28,967 bases of DNA from an uncultured Blautia sp. (GTDB taxonomy: Bacteria > Bacillota > Clostridia > Lachnospirales > Lachnospiraceae): positions 1 to 28,967 of the forward strand of contig CAAFRY010000145.1 in the NCBI GenBank assembly GCA_900765525.1, written 5' to 3'. This document shows, one piece after another, positions 1 through 7,679 of this stretch. The translations under genes were made by a program, and so were the position numbers. A model generated the notes under the pieces. It did not search any database and was not told the origin of the DNA. It saw nothing but the letters and a program-made list of their open reading frames with translations. Position 1 is the first letter of the stretch. The number at the start of each line of letters is the position of its first letter.

Positions 1-18
1 GTATATATAGTAGGGTTT

Positions 19-48
19 TTTCAAATTTTCTTATGGGATACTTATAAT
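19..48 (+). promoter_or_regulatory. Candidate sigma-70-type promoter for the PucR-type regulator
   Basis: A perfect TATAAT lies at 43-48, and a weak T-rich -35 (TTTCAA, 19-24) sits 18 bases upstream. Transcription would start around 55, leaving a short leader before the ATG at 81. The -10 is convincing and the -35 is poor. Confidence 0.45.
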
Positions 49-80
49 TTACAAACTATATGATGAAAGAGGGAGACAAA

Positions 81-1169
81 ATGATTTCAAACCAGATTCT
101 TCAAAACACTCTGGATGGTCTGAAAGATATATCCAGAGCGGATTTTTGCGTAACGGATATGGAAGGCAAAGTGCTGGCAACTACCTTTTCCGAGACAATC
201 TGCGGACAGGAGGAAGTGACGGCATTCGCCAATTCTCAGGCTGACAGCCAGGTGGTTCGGAACAATCTGTATTTTAAGATTTATGATGACCATCAGCTGG
301 AATACATACTGGTGCTGGACGGGCAGGCAGACGACGCCTTTACCTTAGGCAAGCTGGTGGTATTCCAAGTGCAGGGACTGCTGACTGCCTACAAGGAAAG
401 ATTCAATAAGGACAACTTTATCAAGAACCTGCTGCTGGACAACCTGCTTTTGGTGGACATCCATAACCGGGCTAAGAAGCTCCACATTGAAGTGGATGTG
501 CGCAGGGTGGTCTATATCCTGGAGACTAACCAGGATAAGGACTATGGTTCACTGGAAAATATCAAAAATCTTCTGGGCGGAAAGTCCGGGGATTTTGTGA
601 CGGCTGTTGACGAGAAAAGCATTATCATCGTTAAAGAACTGGCGCCTACGGACAATTATGCCCAGCTGGAGAAAACAGCCCATACGATTTTGTCTACCCT
701 GGGTATTGAGAGAGACGGCAGAACCCATATCGCCTATGGTACCATTGTAAAGGAGCTGAAAGAGGTTTCCCGCTCCTACAAGGAAGCCAGAATGGCTTTG
801 GATGTGGGTAAGATATTCTTTGGGGAGAGAGAGGTTATCGCCTACAGTTCCCTGGGTATCGGACGTCTGATTTATCAATTGCCCATTCCTCTGTGTAAAA
901 TGTTTATCCGGGAAATCTTTGACGGCAAGTCACCGGATGACTTTGACGAGGAAACACTGACTACCATCAATAAATTCTTTGAGAACAGCCTGAATGTTTC
1001 AGAGACCTCCAGACAATTGTATATTCACAGAAATACCCTGGTATACCGTCTGGATAAGCTGCAGAAAAGTACGGGACTTGATTTGAGAGTCTTTGAAGAT
1101 GCGATTACCTTTAAGATTGCCCTGATGGTGGTAAAATATATGAAATATATGGAAACACTGGATTACTGA
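81..1169 (+). CDS. PucR/CdaR-type helix-turn-helix transcriptional regulator
   Basis: This 362-residue protein ends in a PucR C-terminal helix-turn-helix (about residues 296-350). It shows the family pattern of an N-terminal turn, SETSRQLYIHRNTLVYRLDK, and then a helix that leads into a hydrophobic tail. The region before it (about 1-290) would be the sensing part; family members such as CdaR respond to small carboxylates or cell state, but no ligand can be read here. I chose the ATG at 81 because GAGGGAG lies about 6 bases upstream. An upstream in-frame ATG at 60 would put the start almost on the predicted transcription start. The gene stands 61 bases before ftsE and could be its local regulator or simply a neighbour. 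The family call is firm; the regulon is unknown. Confidence 0.8.
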   Translation: MISNQILQNTLDGLKDISRADFCVTDMEGKVLATTFSETICGQEEVTAFANSQADSQVVRNNLYFKIYDDHQLEYILVLDGQADDAFTLGKLVVFQVQGLLTAYKERFNKDNFIKNLLLDNLLLVDIHNRAKKLHIEVDVRRVVYILETNQDKDYGSLENIKNLLGGKSGDFVTAVDEKSIIIVKELAPTDNYAQLEKTAHTILSTLGIERDGRTHIAYGTIVKELKEVSRSYKEARMALDVGKIFFGEREVIAYSSLGIGRLIYQLPIPLCKMFIREIFDGKSPDDFDEETLTTINKFFENSLNVSETSRQLYIHRNTLVYRLDKLQKSTGLDLRVFEDAITFKIALMVVKYMKYMETLDY

Positions 1170-1230
1170 TATAATGCTGCCCTGAATCATAAAAGGGAAC
1201 GTTATACAAACAGGAAAACAGGAGGTTATT

Positions 1231-1917
1231 ATGATTGATTTAAAAGACGTGAGTAAGTCATACAGCAAGGGCCAGCCGGCCATTGACCATATGAATCTTC
1301 ACGTAGAGAAGGGTGAATTTGTTTTCGTAGTGGGAAACAGCGGTTCAGGAAAGTCTACCCTGATTAAGCTTCTTTTGAAGGAGCTGGACCCCACAAGCGG
1401 GACCATCACGGTAAACGGCCAGCAGCTGAATAAGCTGAGAAGAAGGAAGGTTGCAAAATACCGCAGGGGAGTGGGTGTTGTGTTCCAGGATTTCCGTCTT
1501 CTGAGAGACCGGAACGTGTATGAGAACGTGGCCTTTGCCCAGAGAGTTATCCAGCGCCCCACTCGTATCATTAAGAAGCGGGTGCCGGAGGTATTGACTT
1601 TGGTAGGCCTGGCAGAGAAGTATAAGTCAAAGCCAGACCAGCTTTCCGGCGGTGAGCAGCAGAGAGTGGCTCTGGCCAGGGCCCTGGTAAACCGGCCGAA
1701 TATTCTGCTGGCAGACGAGCCTACAGGAAACCTGGACCCCAAGAATTCTTTTGAGATTATGAAGCTGCTGGAGGAAATTAACCAGCGGGGCACTACGGTT
1801 CTTGTGGTTACCCACAACAGAGAGATTGTAAATGCGTTTAAAAAGCGTGTGGTTACAATGAAGAAAGGCGTCATTGTCAGCGACGAACAAGAAGGTGAAT
1901 ATCGGAATGAGAATTAG
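1231..1917 (+). CDS. ftsE: Cell-division ATP-binding protein FtsE
   Basis: This is the ABC-type ATPase of the FtsEX complex, which couples ATP hydrolysis at the division site to activation of peptidoglycan hydrolases in the wall. The 228 residues are the usual FtsE length. Walker A is GNSGSGKST (35-43), the ABC signature is LSGGEQQR (138-145), and Walker B with the catalytic Glu is LLADEP (159-164). The VVFQDFRLL segment (84-91) is typical of FtsE. AGGAGG lies 7 bases before the ATG. The end overlaps the start of ftsX by 11 bases, implying translational coupling. Assignment is very secure given the ftsX neighbour. Confidence 0.96.
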   Translation: MIDLKDVSKSYSKGQPAIDHMNLHVEKGEFVFVVGNSGSGKSTLIKLLLKELDPTSGTITVNGQQLNKLRRRKVAKYRRGVGVVFQDFRLLRDRNVYENVAFAQRVIQRPTRIIKKRVPEVLTLVGLAEKYKSKPDQLSGGEQQRVALARALVNRPNILLADEPTGNLDPKNSFEIMKLLEEINQRGTTVLVVTHNREIVNAFKKRVVTMKKGVIVSDEQEGEYRNEN

Positions 1918-2818
1918 TACAATTGCATACATATTTAAGCAGGGATTCAAAAATATATGGAGAAATCTCCGCTTTTCCCTGGCGTCCATTGCTACCATGG
2001 CTGCATGTATTTTCTTATTCGGCATTTTCCTGGCGCTGGTCATGAATTTTAATTATATTGTTCACTCTGCAGAGGAAGGCGTTGCCGTACTGGTATATTT
2101 TGACGAGGGAATCAAGCAGGAACAGATTGATGAAATCGGCAATCAAATTGAGAAGCGGCCTGAGGTGGCCACAATGGATTATATTTCCGCAGACGAAGCC
2201 TGGGAATCCTACAGCAAGGTTTATCTGGGAGAGGATAACAGTGATTTAGCGGAAGGCTTTATGCAGGACAATCCTCTGGCTAATTCAGCCAGATTTGACG
2301 TATATCTGGACAACGTGGAAGGACAGCAGACTCTGGTAGATTTTATCAAAGGACTGGACGGCGTCCGGAGGGTAGAGCAGTCCCAGCAGGCGGCAGATAC
2401 CCTGTCAACCTTTAATAAGCTTATGGCCTATGTATCTCTGGCTATTGTTATTCTTCTTTTGGCCGTGGCCTTCTTCCTTATCAGCAATACCATTACCATG
2501 GGTATTTCGGTGCGCCAGGAAGAGATTGGAATTATGAAGCTTATCGGAGCCACAGACTTCTTTGTGCGCTCACCCTTTGTTATCGAGGGTATTCTTTTGG
2601 GAGTAATCGGCGCAGCCATTCCCATGGGAATTCTTTATGTGATATACGAAAAGATTATAGCCTATGTGATGGAGAAATTCCATATGTTGGGAAGCTTCCT
2701 TCAGTTTTTGGATGTGAATTATGTATTCCAGTACCTTCTTCCTGTGGGAATCGGACTGGGAATCGGCATTGGCTTTATAGGAAGTATCTTTTCCGTGAGA
2801 AAACACCTGAGAGTGTGA
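1907..2818 (+). CDS. ftsX: Cell-division permease-like protein FtsX
   Basis: This is the membrane partner of FtsE. The 303 residues fit the FtsX plan: a cytoplasmic amphipathic start, TM1 (about 24-47), an extracellular domain of about 120 residues, then TM2 (about 176-198), TM3 (about 225-250) and TM4 (about 278-300). The [22 protein letters not shown] stretch between TM2 and TM3 is the family hallmark. I chose the ATG at 1907, inside the end of ftsE, because GAAGGTGA precedes it; the longer frame from a TTG at 1874 has no good ribosome site. The extracellular domain normally recruits a PcsB/EnvC/CwlO-type hydrolase, but no such gene is found next door. The stop overlaps the ATG of a possible small ORF (TGATG). 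Confidence 0.95.
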   Translation: MRISTIAYIFKQGFKNIWRNLRFSLASIATMAACIFLFGIFLALVMNFNYIVHSAEEGVAVLVYFDEGIKQEQIDEIGNQIEKRPEVATMDYISADEAWESYSKVYLGEDNSDLAEGFMQDNPLANSARFDVYLDNVEGQQTLVDFIKGLDGVRRVEQSQQAADTLSTFNKLMAYVSLAIVILLLAVAFFLISNTITMGISVRQEEIGIMKLIGATDFFVRSPFVIEGILLGVIGAAIPMGILYVIYEKIIAYVMEKFHMLGSFLQFLDVNYVFQYLLPVGIGLGIGIGFIGSIFSVRKHLRV

Positions 2819-2988
2819 TGCAGCGGGCCATGGACCGGGATGCAGAGAGAAAGCGCCCAGGCAAGGCAATGAGCGGAGGATATGAGATGAAACTGGCAAG
2901 GTATATGCAGGTACGCATGTATCTTGCCAGTCTTTCATATGACAGGAAAAAGAAAGGAGCCCAACAGGGCTCAGGGAGGAGCAATTGA
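2818..2988 (+). CDS. Possible 56-codon small ORF coupled between ftsX and the S41 protease
   Basis: An open frame of 56 codons fills the ftsX-protease gap exactly. Its ATG overlaps the ftsX stop (TGATG at 2816-2820), and its TGA overlaps the protease ATG (TGATG at 2986-2990). The product would be very basic and methionine-rich (starts [16 protein letters not shown]). A GAGAG lies about 5 bases upstream of the first ATG. An internal ATG at 2887 has a better site (GGAGGA at 2875-2880) and would give 33 residues. Double stop-start overlap is what a translated linker gene looks like. However, the frame contains a 16-bp inverted repeat (2892-2931), and I recognise no family, so it may be a non-coding spacer. 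Confidence 0.35.
   Translation: MQRAMDRDAERKRPGKAMSGGYEMKLARYMQVRMYLASLSYDRKKKGAQQGSGRSN
2892..2931 (+). other. Inverted repeat (hairpin) between ftsX and the S41 protease
   Basis: The arms at 2892-2907 and 2916-2931 pair over 16 positions with at most two wobble or mismatch positions, around an 8-base loop. A short CTTTC follows rather than a U tract. It could be an attenuating or RNA-processing hairpin that lowers expression of the protease relative to ftsEX, or part of the small ORF. Confidence 0.5.
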
Positions 2989-4184
2989 TGGAACGCAGAA
3001 AATTTTTCCGGGGATTTCTTCTGGGAATCCTGTGTACCCTTCTTGTGGGGGGAGTCGGACTGAAGGTTTACGACAGTGTACAGTACAGGGAGAGAAATCA
3101 GGGTGCTGTGACAGATGCTTTTGTGCAGAAGGCTAAGTTTATCGAGGAGACGGTAAAGGATTCCTATACCGGGGAGACTGAGGATTCTCTCATGGAGGAA
3201 TATATGTATAAGGGGATGATGGCCAGCCTGGGGGACCCTTATTCTGCTTATTATACCCAGGAGGAGTATGAAGATTTAACTACGGAGACTACTGGTTCCT
3301 ATAAAGGAATTGGCGTGGTCATGCAGCAGAACACGGACACCATGCAGGTAGAGGTGGTGCGCTGCTATGAGGGGGCTCCCGGAGAAAAGGCAGGCTTGCT
3401 GCCAGGAGATATTATCATCCAGGTCAATGGAGAAGATACTTCCTCCATGGAGCTTTCGGAAGTAGTAGATATGGTAAAAAGCTCTGAAGACGGTACGGCC
3501 CATATTACCATTGCCCGGGAAGGGGAGAAGGATTATCTTCAGATAGATGTGCCTTTAGAGGAGGTAAACATTCCGGTGGTGGCTCATGAGATGCTGGAAG
3601 AAAATATCGGTTATATTGCCCTTTATGAGTTTACGGAGCAGACAGAGCCCCAGTATGAAGCTGCCTTTCAGGAGCTACAGGAACAAGGCATGGAACGGCT
3701 CATTGTGGATGTGAGAGGAAATCCGGGAGGCCTGCTGACCTCTGTCTGTGACATACTGGAGGATATTTTGCCGGAAGGCCTGATTGTCTACACGGAGGAC
3801 AAAGACGGCAGCCGCCGGGAATACACCAGTAACGGAGAGAAGGAACTGGATATGCCCCTGGCTGTTCTGATAAATGGCAGCAGTGCCAGCGCTTCGGAAA
3901 TTTTTGCCGGGGCCATTCAGGACTATGGTCTGGGAACCTTGGTAGGGACTACCACCTACGGAAAGGGAATCGTACAAAGTCTGATACCGCTTTCTGACGG
4001 AAGCGCTGTAAAAACTACCACAGCTAAATATTATACACCAAAGGGCAGATGCATCCATGGAACAGGAATTGAGCCGGACGTGGAAGTGGAACTGGCAGAG
4101 GAGCTGCAGCAGCAGGCCGTTATCAGCCATCAGGAGGATAATCAGCTGCAAAAGGCTGTGGAGATAGTGAAGGATATGGAATAA
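2988..4184 (+). CDS. S41-family C-terminal processing protease (CtpA/CtpB-like)
   Basis: This is a membrane-anchored serine protease of the carboxy-terminal processing family, which trims extracytoplasmic proteins. The 398 residues comprise a signal-anchor helix (about 8-26), a PDZ domain (about 95-180, with the GEKAGLLPGDIIIQVNG core) and the S41 catalytic domain. By spacing to known family members, the Ser-Lys-Gln triad is S301 (in SSASASE), K326 (in YGKG) and Q330. Start: ATG at 2988 with GGGAGGA just upstream, overlapping the stop of the small ORF. Placement after ftsEX matches the ftsEX-ctpB order of Bacillus and many Clostridia, suggesting a role in division or sporulation-linked processing; the substrate is unknown. 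Confidence 0.92.
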   Translation: MERRKFFRGFLLGILCTLLVGGVGLKVYDSVQYRERNQGAVTDAFVQKAKFIEETVKDSYTGETEDSLMEEYMYKGMMASLGDPYSAYYTQEEYEDLTTETTGSYKGIGVVMQQNTDTMQVEVVRCYEGAPGEKAGLLPGDIIIQVNGEDTSSMELSEVVDMVKSSEDGTAHITIAREGEKDYLQIDVPLEEVNIPVVAHEMLEENIGYIALYEFTEQTEPQYEAAFQELQEQGMERLIVDVRGNPGGLLTSVCDILEDILPEGLIVYTEDKDGSRREYTSNGEKELDMPLAVLINGSSASASEIFAGAIQDYGLGTLVGTTTYGKGIVQSLIPLSDGSAVKTTTAKYYTPKGRCIHGTGIEPDVEVELAEELQQQAVISHQEDNQLQKAVEIVKDME

Positions 4185-4208
4185 ATGCCTGCCTCCAGAC
4201 GCTTTTTC

Positions 4209-4244
4209 GACATTCTTTTGTTAAAACAGTAGAAAAAGAATGTC
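4209..4244 (+). other. Perfect 11-bp inverted repeat upstream of the symporter
   Basis: The arms GACATTCTTTT (4209-4219) and AAAAGAATGTC (4234-4244) are perfectly complementary around a 14-base loop, in the 85-base gap between the protease and the symporter. There is no U tract after it on the + strand. It could act as a weak terminator for the protease, or as an operator for the symporter because it ends 25 bases before that ATG. Confidence 0.5.
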
Positions 4245-4269
4245 TATAAGGACGAGAAGGGGGTATTTT

Positions 4270-5988
4270 ATGACAATTATAGACAATATTGTAGTGGTTG
4301 CATGTTTTGCGGGAATTCTTTGGGTAGGCTATTATTTTTCAAAAACCTCCCAGGATATGGACAGCTTTTATAAGGCTAACAGGGCTCTTCCCTGGTCTTT
4401 GGTGGTGGGAACCCTGATGGCTTCCTGGTACGGTGGAGCAGGGGTGGTAGGAACCGTAGGCTACTCTACTACCATGGGCCTTTCCGCCTTTTTCATCTGG
4501 TCCATCGGCGCCCACGCAGTCCGTTTCCCACTGGCTTTGTGGATTGCGCCCAGGATTTCGGTGAAGGCAAAAGGAACTATACCGGATTTGCTGCGTCTGA
4601 ATTACGGAAAGCTGGCGGCTATTTTGGGAGCCGTTACCATTGTTATCACCTGTCTTTCTATAGGAGAGATTGCTGCGGTAGGATATGTGGGAGAAGGCGC
4701 ATGGAATGCCAACAAGGTATTGGTGGCTGCCATTGTAGTTGTGATTTCCATTGCCATTACCTGTTTGGGCGGCCTGATGGGCGTGGCGGTTACAGATATG
4801 ATATTTTTCTTCCTTATGGTTGTATGCGTATCCTCTGCGTTTCCCCAGATGTTTTTCAAGGTAGGAGGATTTGAGGGAATCCGGGAAGCTTTAAGCGGAC
4901 CGGCGCCGGAAATGCTGACGGCCTTTGGAGGAACACCCATTCCCCAGGCAGTCATTCTGATTGTGCTTTGTATCAACATTTATAAGGACCCGACCTTTTA
5001 TCAGAGATTTGCGGCAGCCAATTCTCCTAAGACAGGAAAAAGAGCCATGCTGCTGTGCTTTTCCATCTGGCTGTCCTTTGATGTGGTGACCATGATTACA
5101 GGTACTATCATCCGGACCCATGACATTAACCTGACAACCCAGCCGGAGGTTACTTATATTGCTATGATTGTGGATAACCTTCCGGTCGTAGCCAAGGGAT
5201 TGTTTATTGTAGGAATCCTGGGAGCCATTATCTCCACTCTGGACAGCTATTACCTCATTGGTGGCGAGATTATTTCCAATGATATTATTTACATGCTGCG
5301 GGGAGACAGGCCCCTGAAGGATAAGACAAGTATCCGTATTACCAGAATTGCCAGTGTGATTTTCGGTATCATTGGTTTGGTGACAGCCTTTAAATTTGAC
5401 AGGGTGTATGATGCCTACCTGTTTTTGGCCAGCATCAGTATGACACTGTTGTTTGTGCCTATGATAGCTGCACTGATGTATGACGGAAAGAAGACCAATG
5501 TGGCCGGAGTTTCCAGTATGATAGTGGGAGCTGTGACATGGATTTTGTTCCAGTATGTATGCCCGGTGACGATTTCCGGAATCACCATTGACCCTGTTTT
5601 AATCGGTCTGCCTCTGTCCCTGGTAGCCTTTGTCATAGGAAACCACTTCGGCACGGACTTAAATGCCCAGCGGCGCCTGATGGAAGCAGGAAAAGGAAAG
5701 AAAGCTATGGAGAAGAAAGAGAAAAAACAGCCGGAAGCAAAGAAAGAATACGAGAAAGTAGAATGGCTGGGCGTAGACGGCGGCCTGATACTGCTGTTCA
5801 TTGTTCTGGCTTGTATCTACGGATACGGTATGCTTAACGGTATAGACTTTATTGTAGGTATTCTTTCACCGGGTCTGGCTATCTGTATTACTGTAGGAGT
5901 TTTCCTGAAATACTGCACAGAGGTCTTCTCCTTTGCCACAGGCAGAAAAGGAAAAGCAAAAGAGGACAAAAAAGAAAAGAAGGACTGA
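4270..5988 (+). CDS. Sodium:solute symporter (SSS family)
   Basis: This integral membrane carrier of 572 residues couples Na+ entry to uptake of an organic solute. At least 12 hydrophobic segments are visible. The start (SKTSQDMDSFYKANRALPW) and the LGAIISTLDSYYLIGGEIISNDI stretch, which carries Na+-site Ser/Thr residues, are typical of SSS proteins. The substrate cannot be read; PutP, PanF and carboxylate carriers all share this fold. A Lys/Glu-rich hydrophilic stretch (about residues 470-498) splits off the last two membrane helices, and the C-terminus is again Lys-rich. Start: ATG at 4270 with GAAGGGGGT upstream; a longer in-frame start at 4240 would begin inside the inverted repeat. The next gene follows after 1 base. 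Confidence 0.88.
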   Translation: MTIIDNIVVVACFAGILWVGYYFSKTSQDMDSFYKANRALPWSLVVGTLMASWYGGAGVVGTVGYSTTMGLSAFFIWSIGAHAVRFPLALWIAPRISVKAKGTIPDLLRLNYGKLAAILGAVTIVITCLSIGEIAAVGYVGEGAWNANKVLVAAIVVVISIAITCLGGLMGVAVTDMIFFFLMVVCVSSAFPQMFFKVGGFEGIREALSGPAPEMLTAFGGTPIPQAVILIVLCINIYKDPTFYQRFAAANSPKTGKRAMLLCFSIWLSFDVVTMITGTIIRTHDINLTTQPEVTYIAMIVDNLPVVAKGLFIVGILGAIISTLDSYYLIGGEIISNDIIYMLRGDRPLKDKTSIRITRIASVIFGIIGLVTAFKFDRVYDAYLFLASISMTLLFVPMIAALMYDGKKTNVAGVSSMIVGAVTWILFQYVCPVTISGITIDPVLIGLPLSLVAFVIGNHFGTDLNAQRRLMEAGKGKKAMEKKEKKQPEAKKEYEKVEWLGVDGGLILLFIVLACIYGYGMLNGIDFIVGILSPGLAICITVGVFLKYCTEVFSFATGRKGKAKEDKKEKKD

Positions 5989-5989
5989 C

Positions 5990-6526
5990 ATGAAGATTGA
6001 ATGTTTTCCCATTAAAATGAAGGAAGAGGAAGCCCTGAAAATCGCTGCAGGGGGAAAGAATCCGATTATCCGGCTTCTATTTGGCAAAAAAAAGATAAAT
6101 CTTCGGGTGATGTATCTGGAAAGCAGGTACATCATCTATGAAATGACTTATCACGACAATTTTTTGGTAAAAGCCATAAATAAGAAAAAAACGGAAGACA
6201 AACAGAAAATCAGAGTTATGGTGGAGGCTACCACCTGTACTGCAGCTTATGTGGAGGATGAGATTGTGACAGAGGAGCGGGAAGTGGAAGAAAATGACAT
6301 TCAGCCTACCTACTATGAAGATAAGCGGCTGCGGGACTGCGGAGCCATTATGGCCAGGCGGATGGTAAGGCGCCATGCAGGAAGGAATTTAAGTATCCGG
6401 CCTGTGGAGGAACGGAAAGTATACCGGCCTTTCTATATTGCCATATATGGAGAAATGATTGAGGGAACCAAAGCCAGATATATGCCCATAGCTGCAGATG
6501 GAAATCTTGTGTCCAGGAATTTCTGA
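5990..6526 (+). CDS. Hypothetical protein, 178 residues, coupled to the symporter
   Basis: I do not recognise this family. The protein is soluble, charged and without a signal peptide or membrane helix. An N-terminal part (1-75) is rich in beta-type hydrophobic/aromatic alternation (RVMYLESRYIIYEMTYH), followed by a Lys-rich patch, an acidic stretch (about 88-105: EDEIVTEEREVEEND) and an Arg-rich segment (MARRMVRRHAGRN). Only two cysteines stand out, so a metal site is unlikely. Its ATG lies one base after the symporter stop with AAGAAGGA upstream, so it is almost certainly co-translated with the carrier. It might be an accessory or regulatory partner, but that rests only on position. Confidence 0.7.
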   Translation: MKIECFPIKMKEEEALKIAAGGKNPIIRLLFGKKKINLRVMYLESRYIIYEMTYHDNFLVKAINKKKTEDKQKIRVMVEATTCTAAYVEDEIVTEEREVEENDIQPTYYEDKRLRDCGAIMARRMVRRHAGRNLSIRPVEERKVYRPFYIAIYGEMIEGTKARYMPIAADGNLVSRNF

Positions 6527-6599
6527 GAAACAGGAAAAATCTATACAGAGCGTTCCTGCCTGGACCAGAAAGGTTCTGCAGGAGCGGATAGATAAAGCA

Positions 6600-6641
6600 G
6601 CAGAAAAAGGATGTGTGTGAAGAGCCGCATCCTTTTTCTGC
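6600..6641 (+). terminator. Probable terminator hairpin
   Basis: A perfect 14-bp stem (6600-6613 with 6628-6641) with a 14-base loop contains A5 on one arm and T5 on the other. It stands 73 bases after the hypothetical gene and before the ferredoxin-like gene, in a 171-base gap with nothing else recognisable. No U tract follows the stem, so termination strength is uncertain. Confidence 0.6.
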
Positions 6642-6697
6642 AAACAGAGAGAAACAGATATTAGGAAAAAGCCAGGGGGTTAAGGAGGAGGATTATT

Positions 6698-7669
6698 TTG
6701 ACAGAACAGTATGAGAAAGCCATGGAGCTGTGGGAAGTTCCCAGGGAGTTTTATGAAGCGGCGGCACCTATGTACAGAGATTATGAAATTCAGTTGGCAG
6801 TGAAAATGGAGAAAAACCAGGTTTCCGGTGAGGAAATCTGCGTCTGGCTGAAGGAACTGGGGTATGAGGAGCCGGAAAAGCTTTTGTGGGAAAGCTACAG
6901 CCGCAATGTGCTGGTAAAAGACCAGAAGAATCCAGAGGATTACAGAATTACTACTTTTTATGACAGATACCCTTATTTTGCCCAGTATGAACCGGAGGCA
7001 TACGGAAAATACAGTGAGGAAACGGTACGCAGACTGAATGACTGGGACTTAAAAGTATATATGGGCATGGTTGCAGATAAGGCTCTGGCCATTGCCAGAG
7101 GAGAGGATGTGCCCATGCATCAGACCCAGTATCTGACCTTGGAAGAATCTATGGATATGATGGATACCTTTGGAGAGGAAATCCTGATTCTTCCCTGCAA
7201 CTGCAAGGCCATGGAACGATGTAAAGACAAACCAGTGAATGTGTGTATCAACAAACTGGAAAAAGGGCCAAACACTCCCTATGACCGGGGACACGGGGAA
7301 ATCCTCAGCAGAGAGGAAACCAAGGAGTGGATTCGCAAAATCAACGGGAAGGGGCTTATGCAGTCCGGGGAACATCAGGTGCTGTGCAACTGTGACGGCG
7401 TATGCTGCTATCCGGTAAAAATGGCGAAAATTCTGGGAACCAGGCTCAGGTATCCAACTTCCCACTATGAAATCCAGTGGGACCAGGAGAAATGTATACA
7501 ATGCGGAAAATGTGCAAAAATCTGTAACTTCGGAGCTTTTGTGAAAGAGGGCAAGAAGGTAACCTATGATGTGGAAAAATGCTGGGGCTGTACGATTTGT
7601 GCGCCAAACTGCCCCAAGGGAGCCATAACATTAAAAAAGAGACAGAAACTGACAAGCAGCGAAGAGTAG
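6698..7669 (+). CDS. Ferredoxin-like protein with two [4Fe-4S] sites and extra Cys motifs
   Basis: This soluble electron-transfer or redox-sensing protein has 323 residues. The C-terminal 60 residues hold two classic bacterial ferredoxin motifs: C266-x2-C269-x2-C272-x3-C276, and C295-x2-C298-x2-C301-x3-C305 followed by Pro. Two more Cys clusters stand in front: LPCNCKAMERCKDKPVNVC and VLCNCDGVCCYP, which may bind a further metal. The N-terminal 150 residues are helical and carry no motif I know. The start is a TTG at 6698, supported by AAGGAGGAGG about 8 bases upstream. The gene lies 10 bases before the BTAD regulator and 3 kb before the molybdenum hydroxylase, for which it could be the electron partner (inference). 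Confidence 0.82.
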   Translation: MTEQYEKAMELWEVPREFYEAAAPMYRDYEIQLAVKMEKNQVSGEEICVWLKELGYEEPEKLLWESYSRNVLVKDQKNPEDYRITTFYDRYPYFAQYEPEAYGKYSEETVRRLNDWDLKVYMGMVADKALAIARGEDVPMHQTQYLTLEESMDMMDTFGEEILILPCNCKAMERCKDKPVNVCINKLEKGPNTPYDRGHGEILSREETKEWIRKINGKGLMQSGEHQVLCNCDGVCCYPVKMAKILGTRLRYPTSHYEIQWDQEKCIQCGKCAKICNFGAFVKEGKKVTYDVEKCWGCTICAPNCPKGAITLKKRQKLTSSEE

Positions 7670-7679
7670 GGTGATAACT

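Noticed and set aside
2924..3136. A 70-codon + strand frame at the start of the S41 protease
   Set aside because: It is out of frame with the PDZ/S41 protein and has low-complexity composition; the coupled frame at 2818-2988 fits the gap better.
6600..6697. Riboswitch in the gap before the ferredoxin-like gene
   Set aside because: The gap contains one simple hairpin and A/G-rich sequence; no multi-stem aptamer pattern is visible.
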